The notes under the pieces are model-generated. The model was not told the DNA's origin and searched no databases. It worked only from the letters and a program-made list of their open reading frames with translations. From Clostridium sp. (lineage in GTDB: Bacteria; Bacillota; Clostridia; Clostridiales; Clostridiaceae): DNA of 64,000 nt. This document shows, piece after piece, positions 8,941 through 18,651 of this stretch. Each line of letters opens with the position of its first letter. Position 1 is the first letter of the stretch. The position numbers and the translations under genes were made by a program. Location: NCBI RefSeq assembly GCF_022482905.1, contig NZ_JAKVOI010000001.1, positions 3,473,958 through 3,537,957 on the forward strand, in the 5' to 3' direction.

Positions 8941-10077
8941 ATGCCAAATACTATAAATAAGATAAGTACACTTAGTAATAGGGATAAAAACCTATTTGAT
9001 ATCATACAAAAAAATGGTCCTGTTACTAAAAATAAATTATTAGATATTACCAAAATGAAATCAAGTACATTAAATCGCAGTATTAAATTTTTACTTAGTG
9101 AAAAAATTATTGTTGAGACTGCAATTGGTGAGTCTACTGGTGGTAGAAGACCTATTTTATATGATATAAATCCAGATGATTTTTATGTTATAGGTCTGGA
9201 TATATCAAGGACATATATTCAAGTTGTTATAACTAACTTGAAAATTCGGGTGGCAAGCGAAAGAACTTTTAATGGTTTTTATAATTCAAGTGATTTAATT
9301 GAAATTATTTCTAATTGTATAGAAAATTTAATGCTGAAATTAAAAATTGATAAATCTATGATTTTGGGAATTGGAATTGGAGTAGTTGAAAATAAAGATG
9401 TTTACAAGAATATGCTGAAAAAAGAAATTGATGTACCTGTATTTGTGGATAATGGTGCTAATACAGCTGTAATTGGTGAATACTATTTTGGATTGGGAAA
9501 ACGTAAAAGTAATATCTCATATATCAACTGCGGTGTAGGGATAAGAACAGGTGTGATATCCTCTGGAGTACTCATACGTAAAATAAATAATTCAGAAGAT
9601 GCTCTGGGTCATATGATTGTGGACATAGATGGAGAACTGTGCTGGTGCGGTAACTATGGTTGTGTGGAAAGTTATGCATCAATAAAAAAAATAACACAAA
9701 AATTTATATCTAAAGTAAAGAAGGGAAGGGGAATACATATAGATAAGAATTTGGAAGACATAAATTATATTGATGTATGCAATTTGGCGGAAGATAAAAA
9801 TGAAATTGCAATGAACATAATATTAGATGCTGCAATTCATTTTGGAACCGGCCTGGCCAATTATATAAAATTATTTAATCCTCAATTGATAATTTTAAGT
9901 GGTCCGCTTATTAAACATTCACCTTTATTTTATAAGATTTGCGCAGGAATAGCATTAAAAAAGTGTCATATTGACAAAAATGAAAAAATTGGATTCAGTC
10001 GGGGAGGCTATTTTGGAGATAAATCTATGGCTGTGGGAGCAGCGGTAATGGTTGTACAAGAAATGATAAAATTATAA
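8941..10077 (+). CDS. ROK-family transcriptional regulator (NagC/XylR type)
   Basis: A 378-residue protein with an N-terminal winged helix (NGPVTKNKLLDITKMKSSTLNRSIKFLLSEKIIVE, then GGRRPILY), followed by a ROK domain with VIGLDISRTY and the zinc-binding motif CWCGNYGCVES. Such proteins repress sugar-utilisation genes and respond to sugars. No intact sugar gene adjoins it on the same strand; the next 1.4 kb is decayed DNA, and the PTS operon beyond has its own regulator. Its original target may have been lost. ATG 8941 follows an AGGAGATAGGACA region. Confidence 0.85.
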   Translation: MPNTINKISTLSNRDKNLFDIIQKNGPVTKNKLLDITKMKSSTLNRSIKFLLSEKIIVETAIGESTGGRRPILYDINPDDFYVIGLDISRTYIQVVITNLKIRVASERTFNGFYNSSDLIEIISNCIENLMLKLKIDKSMILGIGIGVVENKDVYKNMLKKEIDVPVFVDNGANTAVIGEYYFGLGKRKSNISYINCGVGIRTGVISSGVLIRKINNSEDALGHMIVDIDGELCWCGNYGCVESYASIKKITQKFISKVKKGRGIHIDKNLEDINYIDVCNLAEDKNEIAMNIILDAAIHFGTGLANYIKLFNPQLIILSGPLIKHSPLFYKICAGIALKKCHIDKNEKIGFSRGGYFGDKSMAVGAAVMVVQEMIKL

Positions 10078-10099
10078 ACTTACATGTTAATTTACAAGC

Positions 10100-10217
10100 A
10101 GGAATATTGATGTGTATATTTTTAATTATTGGTTCAATTTTTGGTGCAAAAATAGCTCATATTATACCATTGGCAATTTTAAAGAAGAGTTTTGGACTAC
10201 TTATGGGGGTCAGTTCA
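10100..10217 (+). pseudogene. Remnant of a TauE/SafE (TSUP) membrane permease, C-terminal tail
   Basis: Without any start codon, the frame from about 10100 reads AGILMCIFLIIGSIFGAKIA and then IPLAILKKSFGLLMGVSS. This matches the conserved last transmembrane segments of TauE/SafE sulfite/sulfonate-type permeases (xxxGSxxGAKxAxxIPxxxLKxxFGxxL). It runs directly into the nitrogenase-like remnant at 10218, so a deletion or recombination joined two unrelated gene pieces. Short, so the family call is moderate. Confidence 0.6.
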
Positions 10218-10740
10218 GTTTGAGACACCTTTTTTTAATACAAATTGGCGTGGAGACTATTTGGAAATTGTAAGGATTTTAAAGAATATAGGTTTTGAAG
10301 TAAATGTACTCTTTGGATCACAAAGTGGTGGAGCAAAAGAATGGAAGGAAATTCCCAAAGCACAATTTAATCTTGTAATATCACCCTGGGTAGGAGTAAA
10401 TATTGTGAAACACCTGGGAAAAAATATAATCAGCCTTATTTCATATTCCTGTAATACCTGTTGGTGAGGAAGCTACTACAGCTTTTATAAGACAATTAGT
10501 TGAATATACAGGAATCGATGCTGGAAAAGCAGAAGCGTTTATTGCAGAAGCTGATTTCGGTTCAGGAGTTCCATTGATATTGGGTTCAACATGGGAATCC
10601 GATGTAGCACGACAAAAAAATGCATTGCTAATAGAAATAAATTCACCTTCTTCCGAGACGGTAGTGCTGAACAGATGTCATATAGAGGTGCTCTGCAGTT
10701 GATAGAGAGAATTTATACATCAACTATAGGCGGAAAGTAA
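10218..10740 (+). pseudogene. Decayed duplicate of the nitrogenase-like second subunit
   Basis: Nearly identical at the base level to the C-terminal part of the intact gene at 56468-57817. Position 10218 corresponds to 56992. The copy lacks the first ~525 bases of the gene. It has a 1-base loss in the CCTGG-A-run (near 10420), another 1-base loss in TTATTTCATATTCC (near 10440), a 294-base deletion equivalent to 57321-57614, and a 7-base loss near the end. The gene cannot be functional. High identity suggests a recent duplication or recombination followed by decay. Confidence 0.9.
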
Positions 10741-10754
10741 GAAATAAATTTTAC

Positions 10755-10794
10755 AAATAATAGATAGATCTTGTTAGGACATATCTATTATTTT
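10755..10794 (+). terminator. Terminator hairpin of the remnant, like the one after the intact gene
   Basis: AAATAATAGATA pairs with TATCTATTATTTT. The same stem (AATAATAGATAG/CTATCTATT) follows the intact gene at 57925, so the duplication included the 3' flank. Confidence 0.65.
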
Positions 10795-10859
10795 GGGGAA
10801 TTATTATGGAATACTACTGGCAATGAATAATGAAAGCCATATGAGTTAAGAGGTTCATG

Positions 10860-11277
10860 TACAATTTTGAGAGAGACTTAGAGGCAGATTTCCTTTGTCT
10901 ACTCACTTTGTAGTTGTATGTAAAAAAGAAGACGAACCTGGAAAAACAATAAATTATGCAGTGGGCAATAAAAGAGGATTTATGAATTATCTTTTAGATG
11001 ACAGTACTATTTCCAAAAACCTATCGGAAAAGAGCATAAGAGCATTTATAATAGGAAGGAAAAATTGAATCTTCAGTGGAAACCCCAGGAGCTGAATCTA
11101 GTGCCGCGGTTTATAGCATAATTGAAACGGTTCAGGCTAATAGATTGGAACCTTATAGATACCTTGAATTTTTGTTTAAAAATCTATCTGGTATTCAGTT
11201 TCAGGCACATCTTGAATTCTTAGAAAGATATCCACTTTGGGATCCATGGGTACAATCCTCCTGTAAAAAAGGCAAAT
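10860..11277 (+). pseudogene. Remnant of an IS66-family transposase (C-terminal part)
   Basis: Frames broken by stops encode INYAVGNKRGFMNYLLDD, SEKSIRAFIIGRKN and then GAESSAAVYSIIETVQANRL followed by YRYLEFLFKNL. These match the ordered C-terminal motifs of IS66 TnpC (the ...RSIKPFVIGRKNW...GAxxSAxxYSxIETAKANGL...YLxYLL block). The N-terminus is missing and there are at least two frame changes, so it is inactive. It marks past insertion activity next to the galactitol operon. Confidence 0.75.
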
Positions 11278-11319
11278 AAAAAGTTATGATCATTCTAACG
11301 AATGTCCATAACTTTTTTT
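11278..11319 (+). terminator. Intrinsic terminator hairpin
   Basis: AAAAAGTTATG (11278-11288) pairs with CATAACTTTTTTT (11307-11319). It follows the IS66 remnant and insulates the PTS operon. Confidence 0.75.
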
Positions 11320-11385
11320 ATTTTTCCAAATGTATACAGTGTAATTCACCGCTTATGTTTAAATAGTTAGGATAAGAAAAAATCG

Positions 11386-11415
11386 TTGTTAAAAATATAG
11401 TTAATAAATTATTAT
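11386..11415 (+). promoter_or_regulatory. Probable promoter of the galactitol operon
   Basis: TTGTTA (11386-11391), 18-base spacer, TATTAT (11410-11415). The predicted start point falls inside the palindrome at 11419-11455. Confidence 0.5.
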
Positions 11416-11418
11416 ATG

Positions 11419-11455
11419 GTCAATCTATTTCCTATCAGATAGGAAATAGATTGAC
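11419..11455. promoter_or_regulatory. 37-base perfect palindrome at the operon start point (operator candidate)
   Basis: Two 18-base arms (11419-11436 and 11438-11455) are perfectly complementary around a single central A; the core reads CTATTTCCTATC-A-GATAGGAAATAG. It lies just downstream of the predicted -10 and 52 bases before the regulator start codon, where a repressor or activator dimer would act. As RNA it would form a very stable hairpin without a T run, so it is not a standard terminator. Confidence 0.6.
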
Positions 11456-11507
11456 TATGTTAAACCATGAAGTGATGATAAAATTTAATCATACCGGAGG
11501 GATTCAA

Positions 11508-13457
11508 ATGGTAAACATACAAAATAAAAGACTTGTTAAAATTTTAAAGCTATTACTAAATAGTAAGAGTTTTTTAACCGGAGAGGAAATATCAGGATTG
11601 ACAGGGGTATCTTCAAGGACAATAAGAACAGATATAAAAAATTTAAATCATCTATTAAAAGAAAATGGAGGGATAATAAATTCAGATAAGTCAAAAGGAT
11701 ATAGTTTAGAAATTAAAGATAAAAAAGCATTTAACAAGTTTGTAATAAACGAGAAGGAAGTCAACTATCTCCTTGAAGTAAAGGTTTCCGCACCAGAAGA
11801 ACGTATTTCTTATATAATGACAAAATTATTATTTAATGCATTAAATGATGAACAAATAACACAGATGGATTTGGCTGATGAAATGTTTATAAGTTTATCT
11901 ACATTAAAAAATGATCTTAAAAAGGTTGAAAATAAATTAGCTAAATACGATTTAAAAATAATTAGTTACAAAACAAAAGGAATGATGGTTTACGGTAATG
12001 AATCTCAGATAAGGTATTGCATCTCTGAATATATTTTTAATAATACAGAAGATTATAAAATAGAAGATAATAAGTTTTACAGAGATATATTTAAGGAAAT
12101 AGACTTAAATAAAATTAGAAAAGTTATGCTAAAAATTATCTCTAAGTATTCTATTAAATTGACGGATGCTGCTTTTAAAAATATGTTGATTCACATTGCT
12201 ATAATGATTGAAAGGTCAAATAATAAAAATTTAATAGTGTATACAATAGATCAAATGAGTGTAATTGAGAAAACAAAAGAATATAGAATAGTAAACGAAT
12301 TAATGAAAGAAATTTATAAAGAACTAAATATGGATATGATCGAAACAGAAGTATACTACATTACACAACATCTAATAGCAAGTAAGAAATATTCAGAAAT
12401 AGACCATAATGAAACTGATGAGGAATATAAACACATAATTAAGTTGATTATTAATAAAGTAGATGAAGTCACGAACATTGATTTTAATAATGATAAACAA
12501 CTCATAGACGGATTAAAAATACATTTAAAAACAGCAATAAATAGAATGAAATTTGGTATGAACATTAGAAATGAAATGTTAGAAGTTATAAAAAACAATT
12601 ATCAATTAGCGTTTCAAATAGCTGTTATAGCAAGTAAGGTAATAGAGGAAAAAGAGAAGATAGCTATAAATGAAAATGAAATTGGATTTATTGCAATACA
12701 TTTCGGAGCAGCATTAAGCAGAAAAGGAATAAACAATGAAATTAATTTTAAGACAGCAATCATAGTTTGCTCTACTGGAATTGGAACTGCAATTTTAATT
12801 AGAGAAAAAATAAAAGAATATTTCAAAAATAAAATAAAGGTGGTTAGAACAATTTCATTGTATGAGATGGATAAGAAAATTGTAGATAATGTGGATATGA
12901 TATTAACCACAATTCCTATTAAAAATATAAAGTCAGAAAAGATAATAGAAGTTAGTAATCTATTGAATGCTAATGAAGTAAAAAAAATTGAAAACCTAAT
13001 AATGGGAAAAGAAGGTAGTAATGAACTAAAATATGAAGCATTTTTTAGAAAAGACTGCTTTTATAAAGAAAAGAGTTTAAAAACTAAAGAAGAAGTAATA
13101 CAATTTTTGACTAATGAAATGATTAGAAAAGGATTTATGACTGAAGTAACAAAAGATTCAGTTATAGAAAGAGAAAATATGTCATCAACAGAACTCGGAC
13201 ATTTGGTAGCAGTACCTCATCCTATAGTCAATGACATGAATGTATCCTCAATAGCAATTTTAGTTTTGGACAAGGCGATAATGTGGGATGAACATCATGT
13301 GCAAGTTGTATTTTTAATAAGCATATCTAAGGATAAATTTAAATTATGGGAAACTATATTTGTGAAATTATTCAAGTATCTGGTAGAGGAGGGGGGAGTA
13401 AAAGAATTAATAAAACACAGCGATTATGATAAGTTCATGAATAGTTTTATAGGATAA
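11508..13457 (+). CDS. PTS-regulated transcriptional activator (MtlR/LicR type) with PRDs, EIIB and EIIA domains
   Basis: A 649-residue protein: N-terminal HTH (residues ~8-60, SRTIRTDIKNLN), second Mga-like HTH (~110-160), two PRD domains (~170-400, with NEIGFIAIHFGAAL), an EIIB-like domain (CSTGIGTAILIREKI, ~430-510) and a C-terminal EIIA-2 domain (HLVAVPHPI). This is the domain order of MtlR/LicR regulators, whose activity is set by phosphorylation from the PTS. ATG 11508 is preceded by GGAGGG; an upstream in-frame start at 11451 lies in the palindrome and is unlikely. It heads the galactitol operon and probably controls it. Confidence 0.9.
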   Translation: MVNIQNKRLVKILKLLLNSKSFLTGEEISGLTGVSSRTIRTDIKNLNHLLKENGGIINSDKSKGYSLEIKDKKAFNKFVINEKEVNYLLEVKVSAPEERISYIMTKLLFNALNDEQITQMDLADEMFISLSTLKNDLKKVENKLAKYDLKIISYKTKGMMVYGNESQIRYCISEYIFNNTEDYKIEDNKFYRDIFKEIDLNKIRKVMLKIISKYSIKLTDAAFKNMLIHIAIMIERSNNKNLIVYTIDQMSVIEKTKEYRIVNELMKEIYKELNMDMIETEVYYITQHLIASKKYSEIDHNETDEEYKHIIKLIINKVDEVTNIDFNNDKQLIDGLKIHLKTAINRMKFGMNIRNEMLEVIKNNYQLAFQIAVIASKVIEEKEKIAINENEIGFIAIHFGAALSRKGINNEINFKTAIIVCSTGIGTAILIREKIKEYFKNKIKVVRTISLYEMDKKIVDNVDMILTTIPIKNIKSEKIIEVSNLLNANEVKKIENLIMGKEGSNELKYEAFFRKDCFYKEKSLKTKEEVIQFLTNEMIRKGFMTEVTKDSVIERENMSSTELGHLVAVPHPIVNDMNVSSIAILVLDKAIMWDEHHVQVVFLISISKDKFKLWETIFVKLFKYLVEEGGVKELIKHSDYDKFMNSFIG

Positions 13458-13475
13458 CTTTAAAGGAGTGTAAAC

Positions 13476-13937
13476 ATGGATATAAATGATTTAATACAAG
13501 ATAAATTAATAAATATAGCAAAAAAAGATTTAGATTATAAAGAAGTTATTAAATACTTGGGAAAAACACTTTTAAATAATGAGTATATTAAGAAACAATA
13601 TATAAATGATGTATTGACTAGAGAAGAAAGTTTCCCAACAGGATTAGAGTTAAAAAATATGGGTATTGCGATACCGCATGCAAATCCTGATAACGTTTTA
13701 AAAAATGGTATATCGATTTTAAAGCTCAAAAATCCAGTTAGATTTTCAAATATGGAAACAGGAGATCATGTATATGTAAGTATAGCATTTATGTTAGCAT
13801 TAAAGGATCCTAACGATCATTTGAAAATGCTCCAAAGCCTGTTCATAATGTTTCAAAAAGAAAAGGTAATGGATGAATTAATAAATGCATCAAATAAAGA
13901 TGAAATAAAGAGAATTATGTTAAATAATTTAATGTGA
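13476..13937 (+). CDS. gatA: PTS galactitol-type EIIA component
   Basis: A 153-residue EIIA of the mannitol/fructose type, with the phosphorylation-site region LKNMGIAIPHANPDNV (His near residue 69) and a C-terminal DPNDHLKMLQSLFIMFQ. It is 18 bases after the regulator and precedes separate EIIB and EIIC genes, the arrangement of galactitol PTS systems. It takes phosphate from HPr and passes it to EIIB. RBS AAAGGAGTG. Confidence 0.88.
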   Translation: MDINDLIQDKLINIAKKDLDYKEVIKYLGKTLLNNEYIKKQYINDVLTREESFPTGLELKNMGIAIPHANPDNVLKNGISILKLKNPVRFSNMETGDHVYVSIAFMLALKDPNDHLKMLQSLFIMFQKEKVMDELINASNKDEIKRIMLNNLM

Positions 13938-13971
13938 AATTAAAAATATTAACTTTTAGGAGGAATAAATT

Positions 13972-14250
13972 ATGAAAAAAGTAATAGTAGCGTGTGGTGG
14001 GGCTGTAGCAACTTCAACAGTAGCAGCAAATGCAATAAAAGATCTTTGCGAAAAAAATGGTGTCAAAATAGAAATAATACAAATCAGAATGTCAGAAATA
14101 GAAAGTAGATGTGACGGGGTAGACCTAATTGTTACAACAGCTAGAATGAAAAAGAAATTTGATGGAATTCCATATGTAAATGGCATGGCATTTTTGACTG
14201 GAATAAATAGAGAAGCTGTAGAAGAAAAGATTTTAAGTTATTTAAAATAA
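13972..14250 (+). CDS. gatB: PTS galactitol-type EIIB component
   Basis: A 92-residue EIIB with the P-loop MKKVIVACGGAVATSTVAAN (phospho-accepting Cys8) and LIVTTARMKKKFDGIPYVNG, characteristic of the GatB family. It lies 34 bases after gatA with RBS TAGGAGG. It carries phosphate to the sugar transported by EIIC. Intact, normal length. Confidence 0.92.
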   Translation: MKKVIVACGGAVATSTVAANAIKDLCEKNGVKIEIIQIRMSEIESRCDGVDLIVTTARMKKKFDGIPYVNGMAFLTGINREAVEEKILSYLK

Positions 14251-14287
14251 CCTAAGATATAAATTTTGAGTAGGGGGAATAATTATT

Positions 14288-15658
14288 ATGCAAACGGTAT
14301 TAAATGTTATTCAGTTCTTTGTAAACTTAGGACCATCAGTAATGCTTCCAATAGTAATTTTTGTAGTGGCTTTATGTTTAGGGCAAAAACCAGGAAAGGC
14401 ACTAAAGTCCGGAATTTCAATAGGTATAGGTTTTGTTGGCATAGGTTTAGTTATCGGACTTATGTTAGATAATTTAGCACCAGCAGCTTCAGCTATGGCA
14501 AAAAACTTTGGACTTAGCATGAGTGTAATTGATGTAGGTTGGCCAGGTTCATCACCAATGACTTGGGCAAGTAAGATAGCTTTATTTGCAATACCGATAG
14601 CTATAGTTACTAATCTAATTATGTTGGTGCTTAGACTTACTAGAGTTGTAAATATTGATATATGGAATATATGGCACTATGCATTTACAGGCGCTTTGTT
14701 AAACATAGCAACAGGAAGTTTTTGGATTGGTGTAGTAGGTATTATTATACATGCAGCATTAAGTTACAAATTTGGAGATTGGTTCTCACCTGTTACAGAA
14801 GATTATTTTGGTCTTGAAGGTATTGCAATACCTCATGGTTCCTCTGCATGGTTTGGACCAGTGGCAGTTCCAATAGACTGCTTGTTAAATAAAATACCTG
14901 GAATAAAAGATATAAACATAAGTACAGATAAAATAGCAAGTAAATTTGGTGCTGTTGGAGACCCGGCAATAATGGGTGGAATTTTAGGAGTATTAATTGG
15001 AGCATTAGCAGGATATGATGTTAAAGGAGTTTTAACATTAGGTATACAAATGGCAGCTGTTATAATTCTTATGCCGCAAGTTGTAAAGCATATTATGACA
15101 GGTTTACTTCCAATTTCAGAATCAGCTAAGAAAATGTTACAAAAAAGATTTAGTGGAGGAAATTTCTATATTGGATTGGATCCGGCAGTGTTATTAGGAG
15201 ACTCTACAGTTGTTACAGCATCGCTAATATTTATACCGCTGACTATATTAATAGCTATGATTGTACCAGGAAACCAAGTATTACCATTTGGTGATTTAGC
15301 AACTATAGGTTTCTTTGTGGCAATGGCGGTTGGTATTCATAAAGGAAATCTATTTAGAACCTTAATATCAGGAAGTATCATAATGTTTATAGCTATATGG
15401 ATATCAAATCAAACAATTGGATTCCATACAATATTAGCACAAAATGCAGGTCAACTAAAAAATGGAGTAACTAAAGTAGCATCGTTAGATCAAGGTGGCT
15501 CACCAATCACATATATATTAACTCAGGTATTTAATGCAACTAATTTACCAGGATTTATAGTTATTGGGGTAGGGTATGTATTTTGCTTAATATTTACGTA
15601 CTTCTGGTATAAAGATAAGAAAAAAGAAATGGAAAATAAAGAGGAGATGACAGTATAA
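14288..15658 (+). CDS. gatC: PTS galactitol-type EIIC permease
   Basis: A 456-residue hydrophobic protein with typical GatC motifs: AKNFGLSMSVIDVGWPGSSP near residue 75, IPHGSSAWFGPVAVPIDCLLN near residue 180 and DPAVLLGDSTVV near residue 300. It forms the membrane channel that imports galactitol, which is phosphorylated to galactitol-1-phosphate. RBS AGGGGGAAT. The stop overlaps the start of the dehydrogenase by one base, so the genes are translationally coupled. Confidence 0.92.
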   Translation: MQTVLNVIQFFVNLGPSVMLPIVIFVVALCLGQKPGKALKSGISIGIGFVGIGLVIGLMLDNLAPAASAMAKNFGLSMSVIDVGWPGSSPMTWASKIALFAIPIAIVTNLIMLVLRLTRVVNIDIWNIWHYAFTGALLNIATGSFWIGVVGIIIHAALSYKFGDWFSPVTEDYFGLEGIAIPHGSSAWFGPVAVPIDCLLNKIPGIKDINISTDKIASKFGAVGDPAIMGGILGVLIGALAGYDVKGVLTLGIQMAAVIILMPQVVKHIMTGLLPISESAKKMLQKRFSGGNFYIGLDPAVLLGDSTVVTASLIFIPLTILIAMIVPGNQVLPFGDLATIGFFVAMAVGIHKGNLFRTLISGSIIMFIAIWISNQTIGFHTILAQNAGQLKNGVTKVASLDQGGSPITYILTQVFNATNLPGFIVIGVGYVFCLIFTYFWYKDKKKEMENKEEMTV

Positions 15659-16698
15659 TGGAATATATGAAAGCACTTGTAATTGAAGATGTAAAAAAGT
15701 TAGTATATAAAGATGTAGAAATTCCCAAAGTTGAAGAATGCAAAGTGCTTATTCGCGTTAGAGCATGTGGAATATGTGGTTCAGATATACCTCGTGCGAG
15801 AGATGGAGGAGTTCATAGTTTCCCGCAAATAGTAGGACATGAGTTTGCAGGAGATATTGTAAAAATTGGAGAAAAAGTTGGAAACTATAAAGTTGGAGAT
15901 AGAGTTACAGCAGCACCTTTAGTACCTTGCGGAAAATGTAAAAACTGTCAAAAGGGTCATCCGGCCATGTGCACAAGTTATTCTTTCATAGGTTCAAGAG
16001 AACCAGGAGCTATGGCAGAATATGTTGCAGTACCTGGTAAGAATCTTATAAAATTAGCTGATAGTGTAACTTACGAGCAAGGAGCATGTATAGAACCAAT
16101 AACAGTAGCGCTTCATGGAGTTGAAAGAGTAAATATAACTTCAGGAAAAAAAGCTATAGTTTATGGTTGCGGTACAATAGGGATTTTATTAATGCAATGT
16201 TTGAAAGCTAAAGGGTTAGAAAAAGTATATGTAGTAGATATAGACGATTTTAAATTATCTATGGCAAAAGAATTGGGAGCGTATGAAGTAATTAATTCTC
16301 TTAAAACAGATGTTATAGAATATTTTAATGAACATGGAAAAGTTGACTATGTTTTTGAAACTGCAGGTGTAAACTTTATACAAAGTCAGGTATTAAATTT
16401 AGTGGATAAATTAGGAAGCGTAGTTTATGTTGGAACAGCTAATAAGGATGTAACAATAAATCATAAAACTTTTGAGAATATTTTGAGAGGAGAATTAAAT
16501 GTAACAGGTTCATGGATGTCATACTCAGCACCATTTCCGGGCAACGAATGGAAAGCTGCAGTGGAGTATTTAGAATCAGGAAAGATAAATGTAGATAAGA
16601 TAATAACTCATCGATTTAAATTAAAAGATGGTTATAATGCATTTGAAGCTATGCTTAGCAAAGATGAAAATTCAATAAAAGTGATGTATATATTATAA
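15658..16698 (+). CDS. gatD: Galactitol-1-phosphate 5-dehydrogenase (zinc MDR family)
   Basis: A 346-residue zinc-dependent medium-chain dehydrogenase. Visible are the catalytic zinc ligands CGICGSDIPR and GHEFAGDI, the structural zinc cluster CGKCKNCQKGHPAMC and the nucleotide fold VYGCGTIGILLMQ. In this operon it should oxidise galactitol-1-phosphate to tagatose-6-phosphate. An alternative start ATG lies at 15667. Related sorbitol/iditol dehydrogenases share the fold; the operon context makes GatD the best name. Confidence 0.9.
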   Translation: MEYMKALVIEDVKKLVYKDVEIPKVEECKVLIRVRACGICGSDIPRARDGGVHSFPQIVGHEFAGDIVKIGEKVGNYKVGDRVTAAPLVPCGKCKNCQKGHPAMCTSYSFIGSREPGAMAEYVAVPGKNLIKLADSVTYEQGACIEPITVALHGVERVNITSGKKAIVYGCGTIGILLMQCLKAKGLEKVYVVDIDDFKLSMAKELGAYEVINSLKTDVIEYFNEHGKVDYVFETAGVNFIQSQVLNLVDKLGSVVYVGTANKDVTINHKTFENILRGELNVTGSWMSYSAPFPGNEWKAAVEYLESGKINVDKIITHRFKLKDGYNAFEAMLSKDENSIKVMYIL

Positions 16699-16711
16699 AA
16701 TATGGAGGTAG

Positions 16712-17572
<861 letters not shown>

Positions 17573-17655
17573 ACCTAAGATGGCGTAAAATAAAGTATCT
17601 TAAAGACTATATTTAGAAAAAAAAAATTTAAGTATAAACCCAGATAGGAATTTTG

Positions 17656-17690
17656 AATAATTAATATGCTATATCCTATATGAAGCAAGG
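17656..17690. promoter_or_regulatory. Imperfect dyad related to the operon palindrome
   Basis: The gap before the kinase holds AGATAGGAATTTT around 17643 and TATATCCTATATG around 17672, partial matches to the arms of the 37-base palindrome at 11419. It may be a weaker second operator for the same regulator. Tentative. Confidence 0.25.
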
Positions 17691-17718
17691 ATTATTAAAA
17701 AATAGGGGGAATTATTTT

Positions 17719-18648
17719 ATGATATTGGTTTTGAACCTTAATGCATCTTTGGATAAAAGATACGAAGTAACAGATATGGTTAAAGGAAAAGTTATAAGGG
17801 CAAAGCAAGTTCAAAATACCCCTGGTGGTAAGGGGATACATGTAGCAAATGTAATAACAATATTAAATGAGGAATGTATAGCTACAGGCCTACTGGGAGG
17901 TAAAGCAGGAGAATTTATCAATGAAAAATTAAATGAATACAAAATAAAACACGATTTTGTAAATATAAATGGAGAAACAAGATCATGCTTAGCTATCATT
18001 TCAGATGATCTTGTGCAAACTGAAATACTTGAGCCAGGACCAGAAGTAAGTAAAAATGAACAACAATATTTTTTAGATAAATATATAGATTTAGTTAAAG
18101 ATGTCGATATAGTTGTAGCATCTGGAAGCGTACCAAGGAATATTCCAAGTAATTTTTATAGAAAATTAATAGAAATGACTAATTCACAAGGGAAAAGATT
18201 TTTATTAGATACTAGTGGAGAACTTTTAAAAGAAGGAATTAAAGGAAAGCCATATTTTATTAAACCAAATAGAGATGAAATAGAAGCTTTGACAGGAAGA
18301 AAAATTGATACAATAGAAGATGCAGTAGAGGAAATAAAAAGATTTCAATCTCAAGGTGTAGAATTTGTTGTAATATCACTAGGTGTTGATGGTTCTGTTG
18401 CAGGAACTAATGGAAAATTCTATAAAGTAAATATTCCAAAAGTAAAAGCGATTAATCCTGTAGGATCAGGAGATTCTTATGTTGCAGGAGTAGCAATATC
18501 TATTCAGAGGGGATATACAATTGAAGAAACTTTAAAATTTGCATCAGCTTGCGGGACTGCTAACGCAATGGAAAAAGAAAGTGGTTTTGTAACAAAATTT
18601 GTAGTTGATGAATTAACTACAAAAATAAGAGTAGAGGAAATTCAGTAA
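17719..18648 (+). CDS. Tagatose-6-phosphate kinase / 1-phosphofructokinase family (PfkB)
   Basis: A 309-residue PfkB-family sugar kinase with N-terminal LNASLDKRY, the signature NTPGGKGIHVANV and the C-terminal ATP/anion-hole motif NPVGSGDSYVAGVA with catalytic Asp. In this operon it supplies the missing step, tagatose-6-phosphate to tagatose-1,6-bisphosphate. ATG 17719 follows AGGGGGA; the longer in-frame start at 17680 has no good site. FruK-type 1-phosphofructokinase activity is the alternative. Confidence 0.88.
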   Translation: MILVLNLNASLDKRYEVTDMVKGKVIRAKQVQNTPGGKGIHVANVITILNEECIATGLLGGKAGEFINEKLNEYKIKHDFVNINGETRSCLAIISDDLVQTEILEPGPEVSKNEQQYFLDKYIDLVKDVDIVVASGSVPRNIPSNFYRKLIEMTNSQGKRFLLDTSGELLKEGIKGKPYFIKPNRDEIEALTGRKIDTIEDAVEEIKRFQSQGVEFVVISLGVDGSVAGTNGKFYKVNIPKVKAINPVGSGDSYVAGVAISIQRGYTIEETLKFASACGTANAMEKESGFVTKFVVDELTTKIRVEEIQ

Positions 18649-18651
18649 ATT

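Noticed and set aside
10192-10467. Open frame of 91 codons reading MDYLWGSVQFETPFFNTNWR
   Set aside because: It is a chance start fused to the decayed nitrogenase-like copy; the intact gene shows that its start and end are artefacts of recombination and frameshift.
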